A DNA stretch of 50,037 nucleotides from an uncultured Thiocystis sp. Its GTDB lineage: Bacteria > Pseudomonadota > Gammaproteobacteria > Chromatiales > Chromatiaceae. Location of the stretch: the NCBI RefSeq assembly GCF_903866365.1, contig NZ_CAIPNF010000125.1, positions 1 to 50,037 on the forward strand, written 5' to 3'. How positions within the stretch are numbered: position 1 is the stretch's first letter; each line of letters starts with the position of its first letter. The position numbers and the translations under genes are program-made. The notes beneath the pieces were generated by a model. It had not been told where the DNA came from. It saw only the letters and a list, made by a program, of their open reading frames with translations, and made no database searches. This document shows positions 7,720 through 15,041 of this stretch, piece after piece.

Positions 7720-7746
7720 TAAAGCTTTTGGTCCACTGGCCGATAC
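7720..7746 (+). promoter_or_regulatory. FliA (sigma-28) promoter of fliC
   Basis: TAAAGCTT at 7720-7727, an 11-base spacer and GCCGATAC at 7739-7746 match the flagellar sigma-28 consensus (TAAAGTTT-N11-GCCGATAA) with one mismatch in each element. It sits about 85 bases before the fliC start, as expected for a late flagellar gene. Confidence 0.88.
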
Positions 7747-7830
7747 CCCAATCGAACTATCCGTTATCACCCCACGGCAGACCGCTGATGCCCAGCAGAT
7801 CGCCGGTTCGACGAAGACAGGAGAACAGTC

Positions 7831-10032
7831 ATGGCAATGGTCATCAACACCAATGTTGCGTCGCTCAATGCACAGCGCAATATCACCAAGTCTCAGGGCT
7901 CCCTGAGTCAGTCCATGGAACGCTTGAGCAGCGGCCTGCGCATCAACTCCGCCAAGGACGACGCGGCGGGCTCGGCCATCGTCAGCCGCCTGACCTCGCA
8001 GGTGAAGGGGCTCGATCAGGCGGTGCGCAATGCCAATGACGGGATCTCGCTGGTGCAGACCGCCGAGGGTGCCTTGAGCGAGTCGAGCAACATCCTGCAG
8101 CGCATGCGCGAGTTGTCGGTGCAGTCCGCCAACGGCACCTACACCAGCGGCAACCGCACCACCCTGAACGCCGAGACCCAGCAGTTGGTCAAGGAACTCG
8201 ACCGCATCTCCAGCAGCACCAATTTCAATGGACTGAACCTGCTGGACGGCACCTCACAAGATGTGAAGTTGCAGATCGGCGCCGAGGCGAACCAGACGAT
8301 TACCGTCAGCATCGGTACGCTCGACGCCAAATCGCTGGGTGTGTCGGAGTCCGTGGGTGTGGGGTCGATCGGGCGGACGGCGTCCGAGACCGTAGTAGCT
8401 CACGCAACGGCTAGCACGGTCGCTGCGGCCATGTCGGCCGCTGTTTCAAACAGCACCACTGGAACGCAGGCCCTGGGTACCGGCGATCTCGTTATCAACG
8501 GTATCGCGATCGATAGCGCCAAAGGGTCATCCGATAATGCCTCCGCCTATGGCAAGGAGGCCAGCGCCATCTCGACAGCGGCGGCCATCAATGCGAAGAG
8601 CGATCAGACCGGTGTTACCGCGATCGTGGGCGAAACCCGCGTCGGCGGGAGCGCCATGGCCACCGGCCCAGGTTTGGGCGGCGCAGCCACCGGAGTGATT
8701 GCGCTGAATGGCGTCAAGATCAACCTAACGATCAGCGCGGTCGCCACGGGAACTGCTTCGGCCGATAATGCGGCCAATCGCGCAAACATCATCAAGGCGA
8801 TCAATCTGGAAAGTGACCGCACAGGGGTCATCGCGACCGATTCCGGGACTGATAATGGCGGAATTACCCTCACCGCCGCAGACGGGCGCAACATCAGCCT
8901 GCACATGGCTTCAGGCTCTTTAAGCGCGGCCAATACGGGTATCGGCGGTCTTGCGACCACTGCCGGTGCACTGGGCGTCTCGCTCACCACCGGCACCGTC
9001 ACCCTGGTGTCTTCGGGCGGGAAGCCGATCGAGATCACCTCTGGCTCCGAGGGTCACTCGATCGATGCGGGTTTCACGGAAGGCACCTATACCGGGAACG
9101 CCACGCAGATCTCCTCGAAACTCGCTGATTCGACGCAAGCCATGACGGCGGGCAACGTCTTCGTCAATGGCGTGTCGGTGGGGCCATCCTACGCCACGGA
9201 CGATACGGCCTCCTCTGGCTCCAAGGCCGCCAGCGCCATCGCCAAGGCAGCGGCTTTCAATTCAGTCTCCGACAAGACCGGGGTGACCGCGACGGTCAAC
9301 CAGAATCGTGCCGACAACACGACCGCTCAGGTGTCCGGAGCCGCGAGCGTTGCTGGAACCATCAATGGGGTGAGCTTTGTCGGCTTTAATACGACTGTGG
9401 GCGACTTGAGCGCCAACCGCACGGCGTTGGTGAATGCGATCAATGAGATCTCCGATCAGACTGGGGTGAAAGCCATCGATACCGGCGAGAAAGGCTCGGC
9501 CGATGGTGGTGGTGTCCAGCTTGTTGCCGAGGACGGTCGCAACATCATCACGAATATTTCGAATGGTGAAAATGTCGGTTTTGACGCTGGCGCCAAGACC
9601 TTCGTCGGCGAATTCACGCTCAGCTCCGACAAGGAGATCACTATCACGCGCGGGACGGATACCAATCTTTCCTACTCGGGCCTGGCCTTGGGTAACTACG
9701 GCGGCGGCAAGGACGGCCAGTCGCTCTCCAGCATCGACATCTCGACCGTGGACGGGGCGAACAAGGCGATCAAGGCGATTGACAACGCCCTCGAAACGGT
9801 CAACAACGTGCGGGCCGATCTGGGTGCGGTGAACAACCGGTTGGACTTCACCATCAACAACCTGTCGAGCATCTCGCAGAACGCCACGGCCTCGCGCTCG
9901 CGCATCCAGGACGCGGACTTTGCGTCAGAAACGGCGATGCTCTCCCGGTCGCAGGTGTTGCAGCAGGCGAGTTCGGCGATGCTGGCCCAGGCCAACTCGG
10001 CACCGCAGCAGGTGCTCTCGCTCCTGCGGTAA
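7831..10032 (+). CDS. fliC: Flagellin FliC, unusually long
   Basis: The flagellar filament subunit, secreted by the flagellar type III apparatus and polymerised under the FliD cap. The N-terminal D0/D1 region ([17 protein letters not shown] to about residue 170) and the C-terminal D0 region (about 650-733, ending [18 protein letters not shown]) are canonical. The middle of about 480 residues is Thr/Ser/Ala/Gly-rich and carries flagellin_IN-type repeats. One arm, near residues 220-350, contains [20 protein letters not shown] and [15 protein letters not shown] related arm, near 440-580, contains [20 protein letters not shown] and [14 protein letters not shown]. At 733 aa it is far longer than the usual 490-aa flagellin. 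The many surface Ser/Thr are plausible sites for pseudaminic-acid attachment. The start has AGGAGA upstream, and a sigma-28 promoter drives it. Confidence 0.95.
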   Translation: MAMVINTNVASLNAQRNITKSQGSLSQSMERLSSGLRINSAKDDAAGSAIVSRLTSQVKGLDQAVRNANDGISLVQTAEGALSESSNILQRMRELSVQSANGTYTSGNRTTLNAETQQLVKELDRISSSTNFNGLNLLDGTSQDVKLQIGAEANQTITVSIGTLDAKSLGVSESVGVGSIGRTASETVVAHATASTVAAAMSAAVSNSTTGTQALGTGDLVINGIAIDSAKGSSDNASAYGKEASAISTAAAINAKSDQTGVTAIVGETRVGGSAMATGPGLGGAATGVIALNGVKINLTISAVATGTASADNAANRANIIKAINLESDRTGVIATDSGTDNGGITLTAADGRNISLHMASGSLSAANTGIGGLATTAGALGVSLTTGTVTLVSSGGKPIEITSGSEGHSIDAGFTEGTYTGNATQISSKLADSTQAMTAGNVFVNGVSVGPSYATDDTASSGSKAASAIAKAAAFNSVSDKTGVTATVNQNRADNTTAQVSGAASVAGTINGVSFVGFNTTVGDLSANRTALVNAINEISDQTGVKAIDTGEKGSADGGGVQLVAEDGRNIITNISNGENVGFDAGAKTFVGEFTLSSDKEITITRGTDTNLSYSGLALGNYGGGKDGQSLSSIDISTVDGANKAIKAIDNALETVNNVRADLGAVNNRLDFTINNLSSISQNATASRSRIQDADFASETAMLSRSQVLQQASSAMLAQANSAPQQVLSLLR

Positions 10033-10041
10033 GCTAAAGTC

Positions 10042-10071
10042 GGATGGGTAGAGCGCCAGCGAAACCCATCC
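10042..10071 (+). terminator. Possible terminator after fliC
   Basis: An 8-bp stem GGATGGGT / ACCCATCC encloses a 14-base loop and is followed by only a short TTT. It sits 10 bases after the fliC stop. It may lower readthrough into flaG rather than block it. Confidence 0.5.
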
Positions 10072-10124
10072 TTTCAGCGCCGAGGTTGCAGGATGGGCAG
10101 GCCGCGTCCCGCGAATCAACTTAG

Positions 10125-10136
10125 GGCAAATTTGCC
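10125..10136. repeat. 12-bp palindrome upstream of flaG
   Basis: The sequence GGCAAATTTGCC is a perfect palindrome 39 bases before the flaG start. It could be an operator half-site pair or chance; no regulator is implied. Confidence 0.3.
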
Positions 10137-10175
10137 TATCCAGCGACCTCGCAGCCGAACCAGGGAATCAAGATC

Positions 10176-10577
10176 ATGGCCAGTGACTCTTTCAATGTGG
10201 TGTCGGTCAGCCATCTACCGATGGCGGCGACGCCGCACGGTCCGTCTCAGGAAACGGCGCCGTCAGCCAATTCGATACAGCAAGCAGCGCCCGCTGAACG
10301 CACTCCGCCCGGTCTCGCCGATGTCAATGCGCTGAACAAGGACCGACCTGCCACGGTCGAACAGGTCGCCCAAGCGGTGGATCGCATCAACCAGATGATG
10401 CAGAACGGCCAACAGACCTTGAGCTTTCAGCTTGACGACGATTCCGGGCAGATGGTGGTCCGGGTGACGGACGCCCAGACCAAGGAAGTGATCCGCCAGA
10501 TTCCGAGCGAGGAAACCCTGAAATTCGCGGAGTATGTCGATGGGTTGGTGGGATTGATTTTTAATAAGAAAGCGTAA
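10176..10577 (+). CDS. flaG: FlaG family flagellar protein (copy 1)
   Basis: This 133-aa FlaG-family protein (PF03646) lies between fliC and fliD, its usual place in polar flagellar clusters. The N-terminal 60 residues are low-complexity. The conserved C-terminal half contains LSFQLDDDSGQMVVRVTDAQ and KEVIRQIPSEE, the family hallmark. FlaG influences filament length and may act with FliD/FliS; its molecular role is unsettled. A start at 10176 is supported by an AGGGAA eight bases upstream. A second, divergent FlaG gene lies after fliD (13400-13825). Confidence 0.9.
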   Translation: MASDSFNVVSVSHLPMAATPHGPSQETAPSANSIQQAAPAERTPPGLADVNALNKDRPATVEQVAQAVDRINQMMQNGQQTLSFQLDDDSGQMVVRVTDAQTKEVIRQIPSEETLKFAEYVDGLVGLIFNKKA

Positions 10578-10689
10578 CACCGCATCTGTCGCGATGGGAG
10601 CGCCCAGGTGTCGGCGCTTGGGGTGGGCGGAAAATCCTTCACTGAAGGGTATTGAGCGGCAGGTTCATCGAGGTAAGAGGGCGATCGTC

Positions 10690-13125
10690 GTGGATACCAA
10701 CATCATCAGCTCGCTCGGCGCAGGGTCGGGGATCGACATCGCCAAACTGGTCCCCCAACTGGTGGCGGTCGAACGCGCCCCGCAGCAGCAGCGACTCGAT
10801 GCGCGCCAGGAGACGCTCAAGGCGCAGATCTCCGGGTACGGTCAATTGAAGAGCGCGCTCGCGACGCTCCAGACCGCGATGGGTTCGCTGGGCAGCCAGG
10901 ATCTCTTCAACGCCCGCTCGGCCACTGTCCCCAGCTCGGAAGCCATTACCGCCGACAGCGTGTCGCCCGGCGCGCAAACCGGCACCTATAAAATCGACGT
11001 GCTGGCGGTCGCTAGCGCGCAGTCGCTCGCGACCCAGGCACAGACCGAACGCGACAGCGCGCTTGGCAAATCCGGGTCCATGACGATCAGCTTCGGCGAA
11101 TGGGGCTATAACGCCTCTAAACAGCCCATTAACTTTACGGTCAACGCGGACCGCGCCGCCGTCTCGATCGACGTGAAGGCGACCGATTCGCTCGATACCA
11201 TCGCCGACAAGATCAACGCGCTGAATTCGGGCGCGCAGGCGTCGGTGCTGAAGGTGGACGGCCAGTATCAGCTCCTGCTGACCTCGCCCTCGGGCGAGTC
11301 CAACGCCATGCAGATCACGGTCGATGACCCCAGTCTGAATGCATTCGCCTTCAATGCAACCACCTTCGCCGATGTCACCGAGACCCAGCAAGCTCAGGAT
11401 GCCGAATTAAAGGTCAACGGTCTGACAGTGGTACGCGAGAACAACGCGATCGACGACGTGATCGATGGCCTGGCCTTCACCGTCAATAAAGTCTCGACCG
11501 AGAGTCTGAGCTTTTCGATCACCGCGGATAAAAGCGCCGCCGAGGAAGCCGTGCGCGGCTTCGTCACCGCCTATAACGCCTTCCAGGAAACCACTCAGAA
11601 GCTGGTGGGCTACAGCCGCGACGAGGACAACAATCTGGTGCGCGGCGATCTGGCCGGCGATAGCTCGGCCCGCACTATGATCACTCGGATGCGCGAACTG
11701 ATCGGCAGCGCGGTGCCCGGCCTGGAGTCGGGTTTCACGGCGTTGACCAATGTCGGCATCCGCACCGAGCGCGACGGCAGTCTCTCGATCAGCGAGACCG
11801 AATTCAGCAGCGCGATCGCTAACCAGTTCGACCTGCTCGGCGATCTATTCGCGGACAAGACGACCTCGGCCAACACGGCGGTGACGGTCAATCAGGGCAC
11901 CTTTGCGGCCAACGCGGTCGCTGGTACCTACGCGGTTAAGATCACTCAGGATCCGACGCACGGACAGGCTCTGGCCGCCGGAATCACGCACGCGAATTTC
12001 GTGGCGGCGAGCGATACCTTTAGTACGCCGCTGGATACCTCCGGCGGGGGCTACAACTTCAAGATCAACGTCGATGGCAACAATTCCAATCTGATCACGC
12101 TGACCGGCACTTATAGCTCCGCCGAGCAGTTACGGGCGGATCTCCAGTCGAAGATCAATGGCGATGCGAGTCTCAAGGCGGCGGGCGTGGCGTTGGATGT
12201 CGGCTTCGATACCGCGACCAACGGTTTCACCTTTACCTCGCGCGACTATGGCGCGATCTCGCGGGCAACGCTCACCGAGACGAGCGCGAGCCTGAGCGCC
12301 CTGGGGCTTGCGCCAACGCGGGCAAACATCACGGGGAGCGCGGTGACGCAGACGGGCTTCGATGCGCCGACCGATACCTTTACCACGCCATTGGATACGG
12401 CCAGCGGGGATTACGGGTTCAAGATCAGTATCGATGGCGTGGAGTCAAACGCCATCGATCTGACCGACACCTATGCGTCAGCCGAGGCGTTGCGCGCGGA
12501 TCTCGAATTAAAGATCAATGCCGATGCGAAACTGACGGCGGCGGGCGTGGCACTGGAGGTTGCCTATGACACGACCACCAATCGATTCAGTTTCATCTCA
12601 AGCACGGGCGGTGCCAACTCCGCGGTCGCGTTGACCGAGACCGGAACCGACATGAGCAAGCTGGGCATCAGTCAGGCGATGACCGGCACCCGTGGCCTCG
12701 ACGTGGTCGGGACGATCAACGGCGTGGCGGGTTTCGGTGCCGGCAACGTGCTGTTGCCCGACATCGAGTCGGATGCCTATGGCTTGAATCTCAGCGTTGG
12801 CGCCGGGGCGCGGGCGCAGAGCGAGGCGAGCGGAACGAATGGCTTCCAGATCGGCTTCTCGCGCGGTTTCGGCGGCGAGTTATCCAAACTGATCGACGAT
12901 TTTCTCGGCTCCTCGGGCATCATCAAGACCCGCGAGACTGGCATTCAGACCCAACTCGACGGGCTCGACGAGCAAACGACCCGGCTGGATCGCCGGATGG
13001 AGGGCGTCTCCGCGCGTCTCTTCGCCCAGTTCACCGCGATGGAGAATATCGTCAACAGTCTCCAGGGGACCGGCAGTCAACTGGAAGGGCTGGTGGATCG
13101 GATGCCGTTTACGGCGTCGAGTTGA
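10690..13125 (+). CDS. fliD: Flagellar hook-associated protein 2 (filament cap) FliD, enlarged
   Basis: FliD forms the cap that folds and inserts flagellin at the filament tip. FliD_N is clear (SSLGAGSGIDIAKLVPQLV, then an Ala/Gln-rich coiled coil). The FliD_C end is also clear, with a C-terminal coiled coil (GLDEQTTRLDRRMEGVSARL). I start at GTG 10690, since the residues before VDTNIISSLG have no family match. The protein is 811 aa, against about 450-680 usually. The excess is explained by a tandem duplication: residues encoded by about 12001-12318 and 12361-12678 repeat (SDTFSTPLDT.. and TDTFTTPLDT..) with an exact 360-nt offset. Two strong terminators follow. Confidence 0.93.
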   Translation: MDTNIISSLGAGSGIDIAKLVPQLVAVERAPQQQRLDARQETLKAQISGYGQLKSALATLQTAMGSLGSQDLFNARSATVPSSEAITADSVSPGAQTGTYKIDVLAVASAQSLATQAQTERDSALGKSGSMTISFGEWGYNASKQPINFTVNADRAAVSIDVKATDSLDTIADKINALNSGAQASVLKVDGQYQLLLTSPSGESNAMQITVDDPSLNAFAFNATTFADVTETQQAQDAELKVNGLTVVRENNAIDDVIDGLAFTVNKVSTESLSFSITADKSAAEEAVRGFVTAYNAFQETTQKLVGYSRDEDNNLVRGDLAGDSSARTMITRMRELIGSAVPGLESGFTALTNVGIRTERDGSLSISETEFSSAIANQFDLLGDLFADKTTSANTAVTVNQGTFAANAVAGTYAVKITQDPTHGQALAAGITHANFVAASDTFSTPLDTSGGGYNFKINVDGNNSNLITLTGTYSSAEQLRADLQSKINGDASLKAAGVALDVGFDTATNGFTFTSRDYGAISRATLTETSASLSALGLAPTRANITGSAVTQTGFDAPTDTFTTPLDTASGDYGFKISIDGVESNAIDLTDTYASAEALRADLELKINADAKLTAAGVALEVAYDTTTNRFSFISSTGGANSAVALTETGTDMSKLGISQAMTGTRGLDVVGTINGVAGFGAGNVLLPDIESDAYGLNLSVGAGARAQSEASGTNGFQIGFSRGFGGELSKLIDDFLGSSGIIKTRETGIQTQLDGLDEQTTRLDRRMEGVSARLFAQFTAMENIVNSLQGTGSQLEGLVDRMPFTASS
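12001..12678 (+). repeat. Tandem 360-nt duplication inside fliD
   Basis: Two in-frame units of about 106 residues start at 12001 and 12361, exactly 360 nt apart. Both contain DTF(S/T)TPLDT, YxFKIxxDG, TYxSAExLRADL, LxAAGVAL and an ALTET-like strand. Nucleotide similarity is still visible, so the duplication is not ancient. It adds a surface domain to the cap protein. Confidence 0.85.
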
Positions 13126-13143
13126 CGTTCGACGATCCGCGCA

Positions 13144-13170
13144 GCGGTTCCTGAGAACCGCGAGTTTTTT
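13144..13170 (+). terminator. Rho-independent terminator 1 after fliD
   Basis: A 7-bp GC-rich stem (GCGGTTC / GAACCGC) with loop CTGA is followed three bases later by six T residues. Confidence 0.88.
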
Positions 13171-13175
13171 GGATG

Positions 13176-13201
13176 GTCCGCTCCCTGAGCGGACTTTTTT
13201 T
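13176..13201 (+). terminator. Rho-independent terminator 2 after fliD
   Basis: An 8-bp stem (GTCCGCTC / GAGCGGAC) with a 3-base loop is followed directly by seven T residues. With the preceding hairpin it forms a tandem terminator. Confidence 0.88.
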
Positions 13202-13206
13202 GGACC

Positions 13207-13233
13207 TAAAGAAATCTCTCGAGCCGCCGTTAC
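13207..13233 (+). promoter_or_regulatory. FliA promoter for the second flaG-fliS unit
   Basis: TAAAGAAA at 13207-13214, an 11-base spacer and GCCGTTAC at 13226-13233 match the sigma-28 consensus in 12 of 16 positions. It lies right after the tandem terminators, so it restarts transcription for the downstream genes. Confidence 0.7.
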
Positions 13234-13296
13234 TTTCACCATGAGCGGAGCAGGACACCACGCCAAATCCCTGGCGATGGACCGAGAAGAGCCGAA

Positions 13297-13315
13297 ATCC
13301 ATCCATCCATCCATC
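13297..13315 (+). repeat. ATCC tetranucleotide repeat in the flaG2 leader
   Basis: ATCC is repeated four times and followed by ATC, between the sigma-28 promoter and the second flaG start. Tetranucleotide repeats can change length by slippage. Here that would alter only the untranslated leader. Confidence 0.75.
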
Positions 13316-13399
13316 AATCACCGCAAGGTAGGTACGAAAGGTGCGTTGTTTCGGCTCAGACTTGGTTGTCACTTGCCCGCGGACGATGAGGGCGTCCTC

Positions 13400-13825
13400 A
13401 TGATCGAAGCGATTTCAAGTCTCGCGGGAGTGACTGCCAAAACAGTACAGACGACCGTGAAGACGGAGGCGAAACGCGCCGAAGATCCGTCGGTTTCGAG
13501 TCCGCCAACGGGTTCGTCCACGCCGATCGAGCGATCCTCGGAGCACGCGCGGACGCCACCGGAAGAAACCAAGAGCGGCGGTCCAGAGCCGAAGCCCACC
13601 ACGGAACTGAAGCAGGCGGTCGAGTCGATGAACAGCTTCCTGCAGGACCAAAAACGCGCGCTGGAGTTCAGCGTGGACGAGGAGACGGGGCATGTCGTGA
13701 TTAGCGTCATGGATGTCGAGCGCAAGGAGGTGATCCGTCAGATTCCGTCGGAACAGGCGTTGAAGCTCATGGCGCAGATGCGCGAGGGTGGCATGAGGTG
13801 GACCGGCCTGACTGAGAAGGCGTAG
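13400..13825 (+). CDS. FlaG family flagellar protein (copy 2)
   Basis: This is a second FlaG-family protein of 141 aa. The N-terminal part is Pro/Ser/Thr/Glu-rich and probably disordered. The C-terminal half carries LEFSVDEETGHVVISVMDVE and KEVIRQIPSEQAL, which align with copy 1. I start at ATG 13400 (MIEAISSLAG), because the upstream in-frame extension reads through the terminator and the ATCC repeat. It is probably cotranscribed with fliS (64 bp downstream) from the sigma-28 promoter at 13207-13233. Two flaG genes flanking fliD suggest duplication and specialisation within this filament locus. Confidence 0.85.
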   Translation: MIEAISSLAGVTAKTVQTTVKTEAKRAEDPSVSSPPTGSSTPIERSSEHARTPPEETKSGGPEPKPTTELKQAVESMNSFLQDQKRALEFSVDEETGHVVISVMDVERKEVIRQIPSEQALKLMAQMREGGMRWTGLTEKA

Positions 13826-13889
13826 ACGCCGCAACTTGTTGTCGATTGACAATTAATCTTTTAACCACTCATCTGGAGTGAAGAACGCC

Positions 13890-14291
13890 ATGTTAGCGAT
13901 GCGCAGAGAATTACAGCAATACCGTCAGTCCGGTCCCATGGCGGAAGCGGCCGTTGCCGATCCACATCGCTTGATCCAGATGCTGTTCGAAGGTGCGCTT
14001 GAGCGCATCGCCGTGGCGCGCGGCGCGATGGAGCAGGGCAATATCCGCGTCAAGGGCGAGAAGCTGAGCCAGGCGATCACGATTATCGACGGTCTGCGGA
14101 CGTGCCTGGACCACGGCAAGGGTTTGGATCTGGCCGAGAAGCTAGAGGCGCTCTACGAGTACATGTCCCGGCGTCTGTTAGAGGGAAACTTGCGTAACGA
14201 TCTGGGCGCGCTGGATGAAGTGAGCCGCCTGCTGCGCGAGATCAAATCCGGTTGGGATGCGATTCCTCAGATGTTGCGCCAAGCGTCTTGA
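13890..14291 (+). CDS. fliS: Flagellin export chaperone FliS
   Basis: FliS binds the C-terminus of newly made flagellin in the cytoplasm and prevents premature polymerisation. The 133-aa protein shows the family pattern: an N-terminal QYRQSG-like segment, DPHRLIQMLFEGALERIAVA, then a helix with AITIIDGLRTCLDHGKGLDLA and LYEYMSRRLLEGNLRND. ATG 13890 is preceded by GGAG at 13875-13878. An upstream in-frame GTG (13878) overlaps that ribosome site and is rejected. No fliT-like gene follows; the next gene is convergent. Confidence 0.93.
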   Translation: MLAMRRELQQYRQSGPMAEAAVADPHRLIQMLFEGALERIAVARGAMEQGNIRVKGEKLSQAITIIDGLRTCLDHGKGLDLAEKLEALYEYMSRRLLEGNLRNDLGALDEVSRLLREIKSGWDAIPQMLRQAS

Positions 14292-14398
14292 TGAGGTTTG
14301 CGCTGGGTTGTTGACTCGGTTCGGTTGGCGGCGGGCGACCCCCGACGTCTTCCGAGGCTGGCCGAACCGAGGTTTTTCTTCCGGTGGCCTTTTCTCTA

Positions 14399-14426
14399 GC
14401 CGGACGGGGCGCATGCCCCATCCGGC
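14399..14426. repeat. Strong hairpin between convergent genes
   Basis: A 12-bp stem with one mismatch (GCCGGACGGGGC / GCCCCATCCGGC) and loop GCAT lies between fliS and the convergent coiled-coil gene. There is no T-run on either side. It may act as a bidirectional transcript barrier or be a REP-like element. Confidence 0.55.
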
Positions 14427-14446
14427 ACGGGTTCCAACCATCCTCG

Positions 14447-14884
14447 CTACAGATAACGCAGGGCGGCGATGACGAGACCCGTGCTGGTGGCGATGAATCC
14501 GACCAGCCAGAGAAACTGCTGGTCGTGGCGCTTGAGCATCTCGTCAAAGCGTTTGTCTATCTGCTCGAAGCGTTTGTCGATCAGTTCGAAGCGTTTTTCC
14601 ATCTGCTCGAAGCGTTTGTCGACCTGCTCGAAGCGCTTCTCTACCATCTCGAAGCGTTTATCGACCTGCTCGAAGCGCTTGTCGATCTGCTCGAAGCGTT
14701 TCTCCATCTGCTCGAAGCCTTGGCGCATCAGTTCGCGCTGGTGCTTGAGTTCTTCCTCCACCCGCACCATGCGCTCGCGCAGTTCGATTTCGTAGACTAG
14801 CGGCGGCTTGCCGAGGCTTTGTTCGGCCAGCCATTCGCCGAGGTGGTCTTTGATGAAGGCAATATCTTCCTGGGCCAGGGCCAT
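14447..14884 (-). CDS. Heptad-repeat coiled-coil protein with C-terminal membrane anchor
   Basis: The 145-aa protein has a short N-terminal region (DIAFIKDHLGEWLAEQ), then a run of 7-residue repeats of the form KRFEQ(I/V)D from about residue 50 to 115. These form a long parallel coiled coil. A hydrophobic C-terminal helix (FLWLVGFIATSTGLVIAALRYL region) probably anchors it in the membrane. At DNA level the repeat appears as imperfect 21-nt units. A GGAG precedes the start at 14884. Such proteins (DUF1640/Bdr-like) are of unknown function. Repeat number could vary by slippage in steps that keep the frame. Confidence 0.8.
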   Translation of the reverse strand: MALAQEDIAFIKDHLGEWLAEQSLGKPPLVYEIELRERMVRVEEELKHQRELMRQGFEQMEKRFEQIDKRFEQVDKRFEMVEKRFEQVDKRFEQMEKRFELIDKRFEQIDKRFDEMLKRHDQQFLWLVGFIATSTGLVIAALRYL

Positions 14885-14980
14885 GCGGGCGTCTCCTCTT
14901 TCGCACCAATCAAGACAAGGACTCTAGCGGATCGCGGCGCGGGACGACAAGGGCAGTCGATCCATCGCCGACCGACTCGT

Positions 14981-15021
14981 CCGACGACAAGTCGAACGCC
15001 CCAGGGGCCGACGACAAGTCG
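14981..15021. repeat. Direct repeat of a REP-like 14-mer
   Basis: CCGACGACAAGTCG occurs at 14981-14994 and again at 15008-15021, 27 bases apart, between two minus-strand genes. Similar short repeats in such genomes are often REP/BIME units. Confidence 0.5.
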
Positions 15022-15041
15022 GCGCTCCCAGCATGGTCTCT

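Larger units (their letters stand above)
7354..7830. other. Long fliC upstream region (477 bp)
   Basis: No convincing gene is visible. The region contains one strong and one weak FliA-type promoter and the fliC ribosome binding site (AGGAGA at 7819-7824). The leader after the strong promoter is about 75 bases. The remainder, including palindromic GC-rich patches near 7557-7600, holds nothing I can name. Confidence 0.6.

Noticed and set aside
14500-14740. CRISPR-like repeat array
   Set aside because: The 21-nt repeats have no spacers and encode an in-frame heptad coiled coil.
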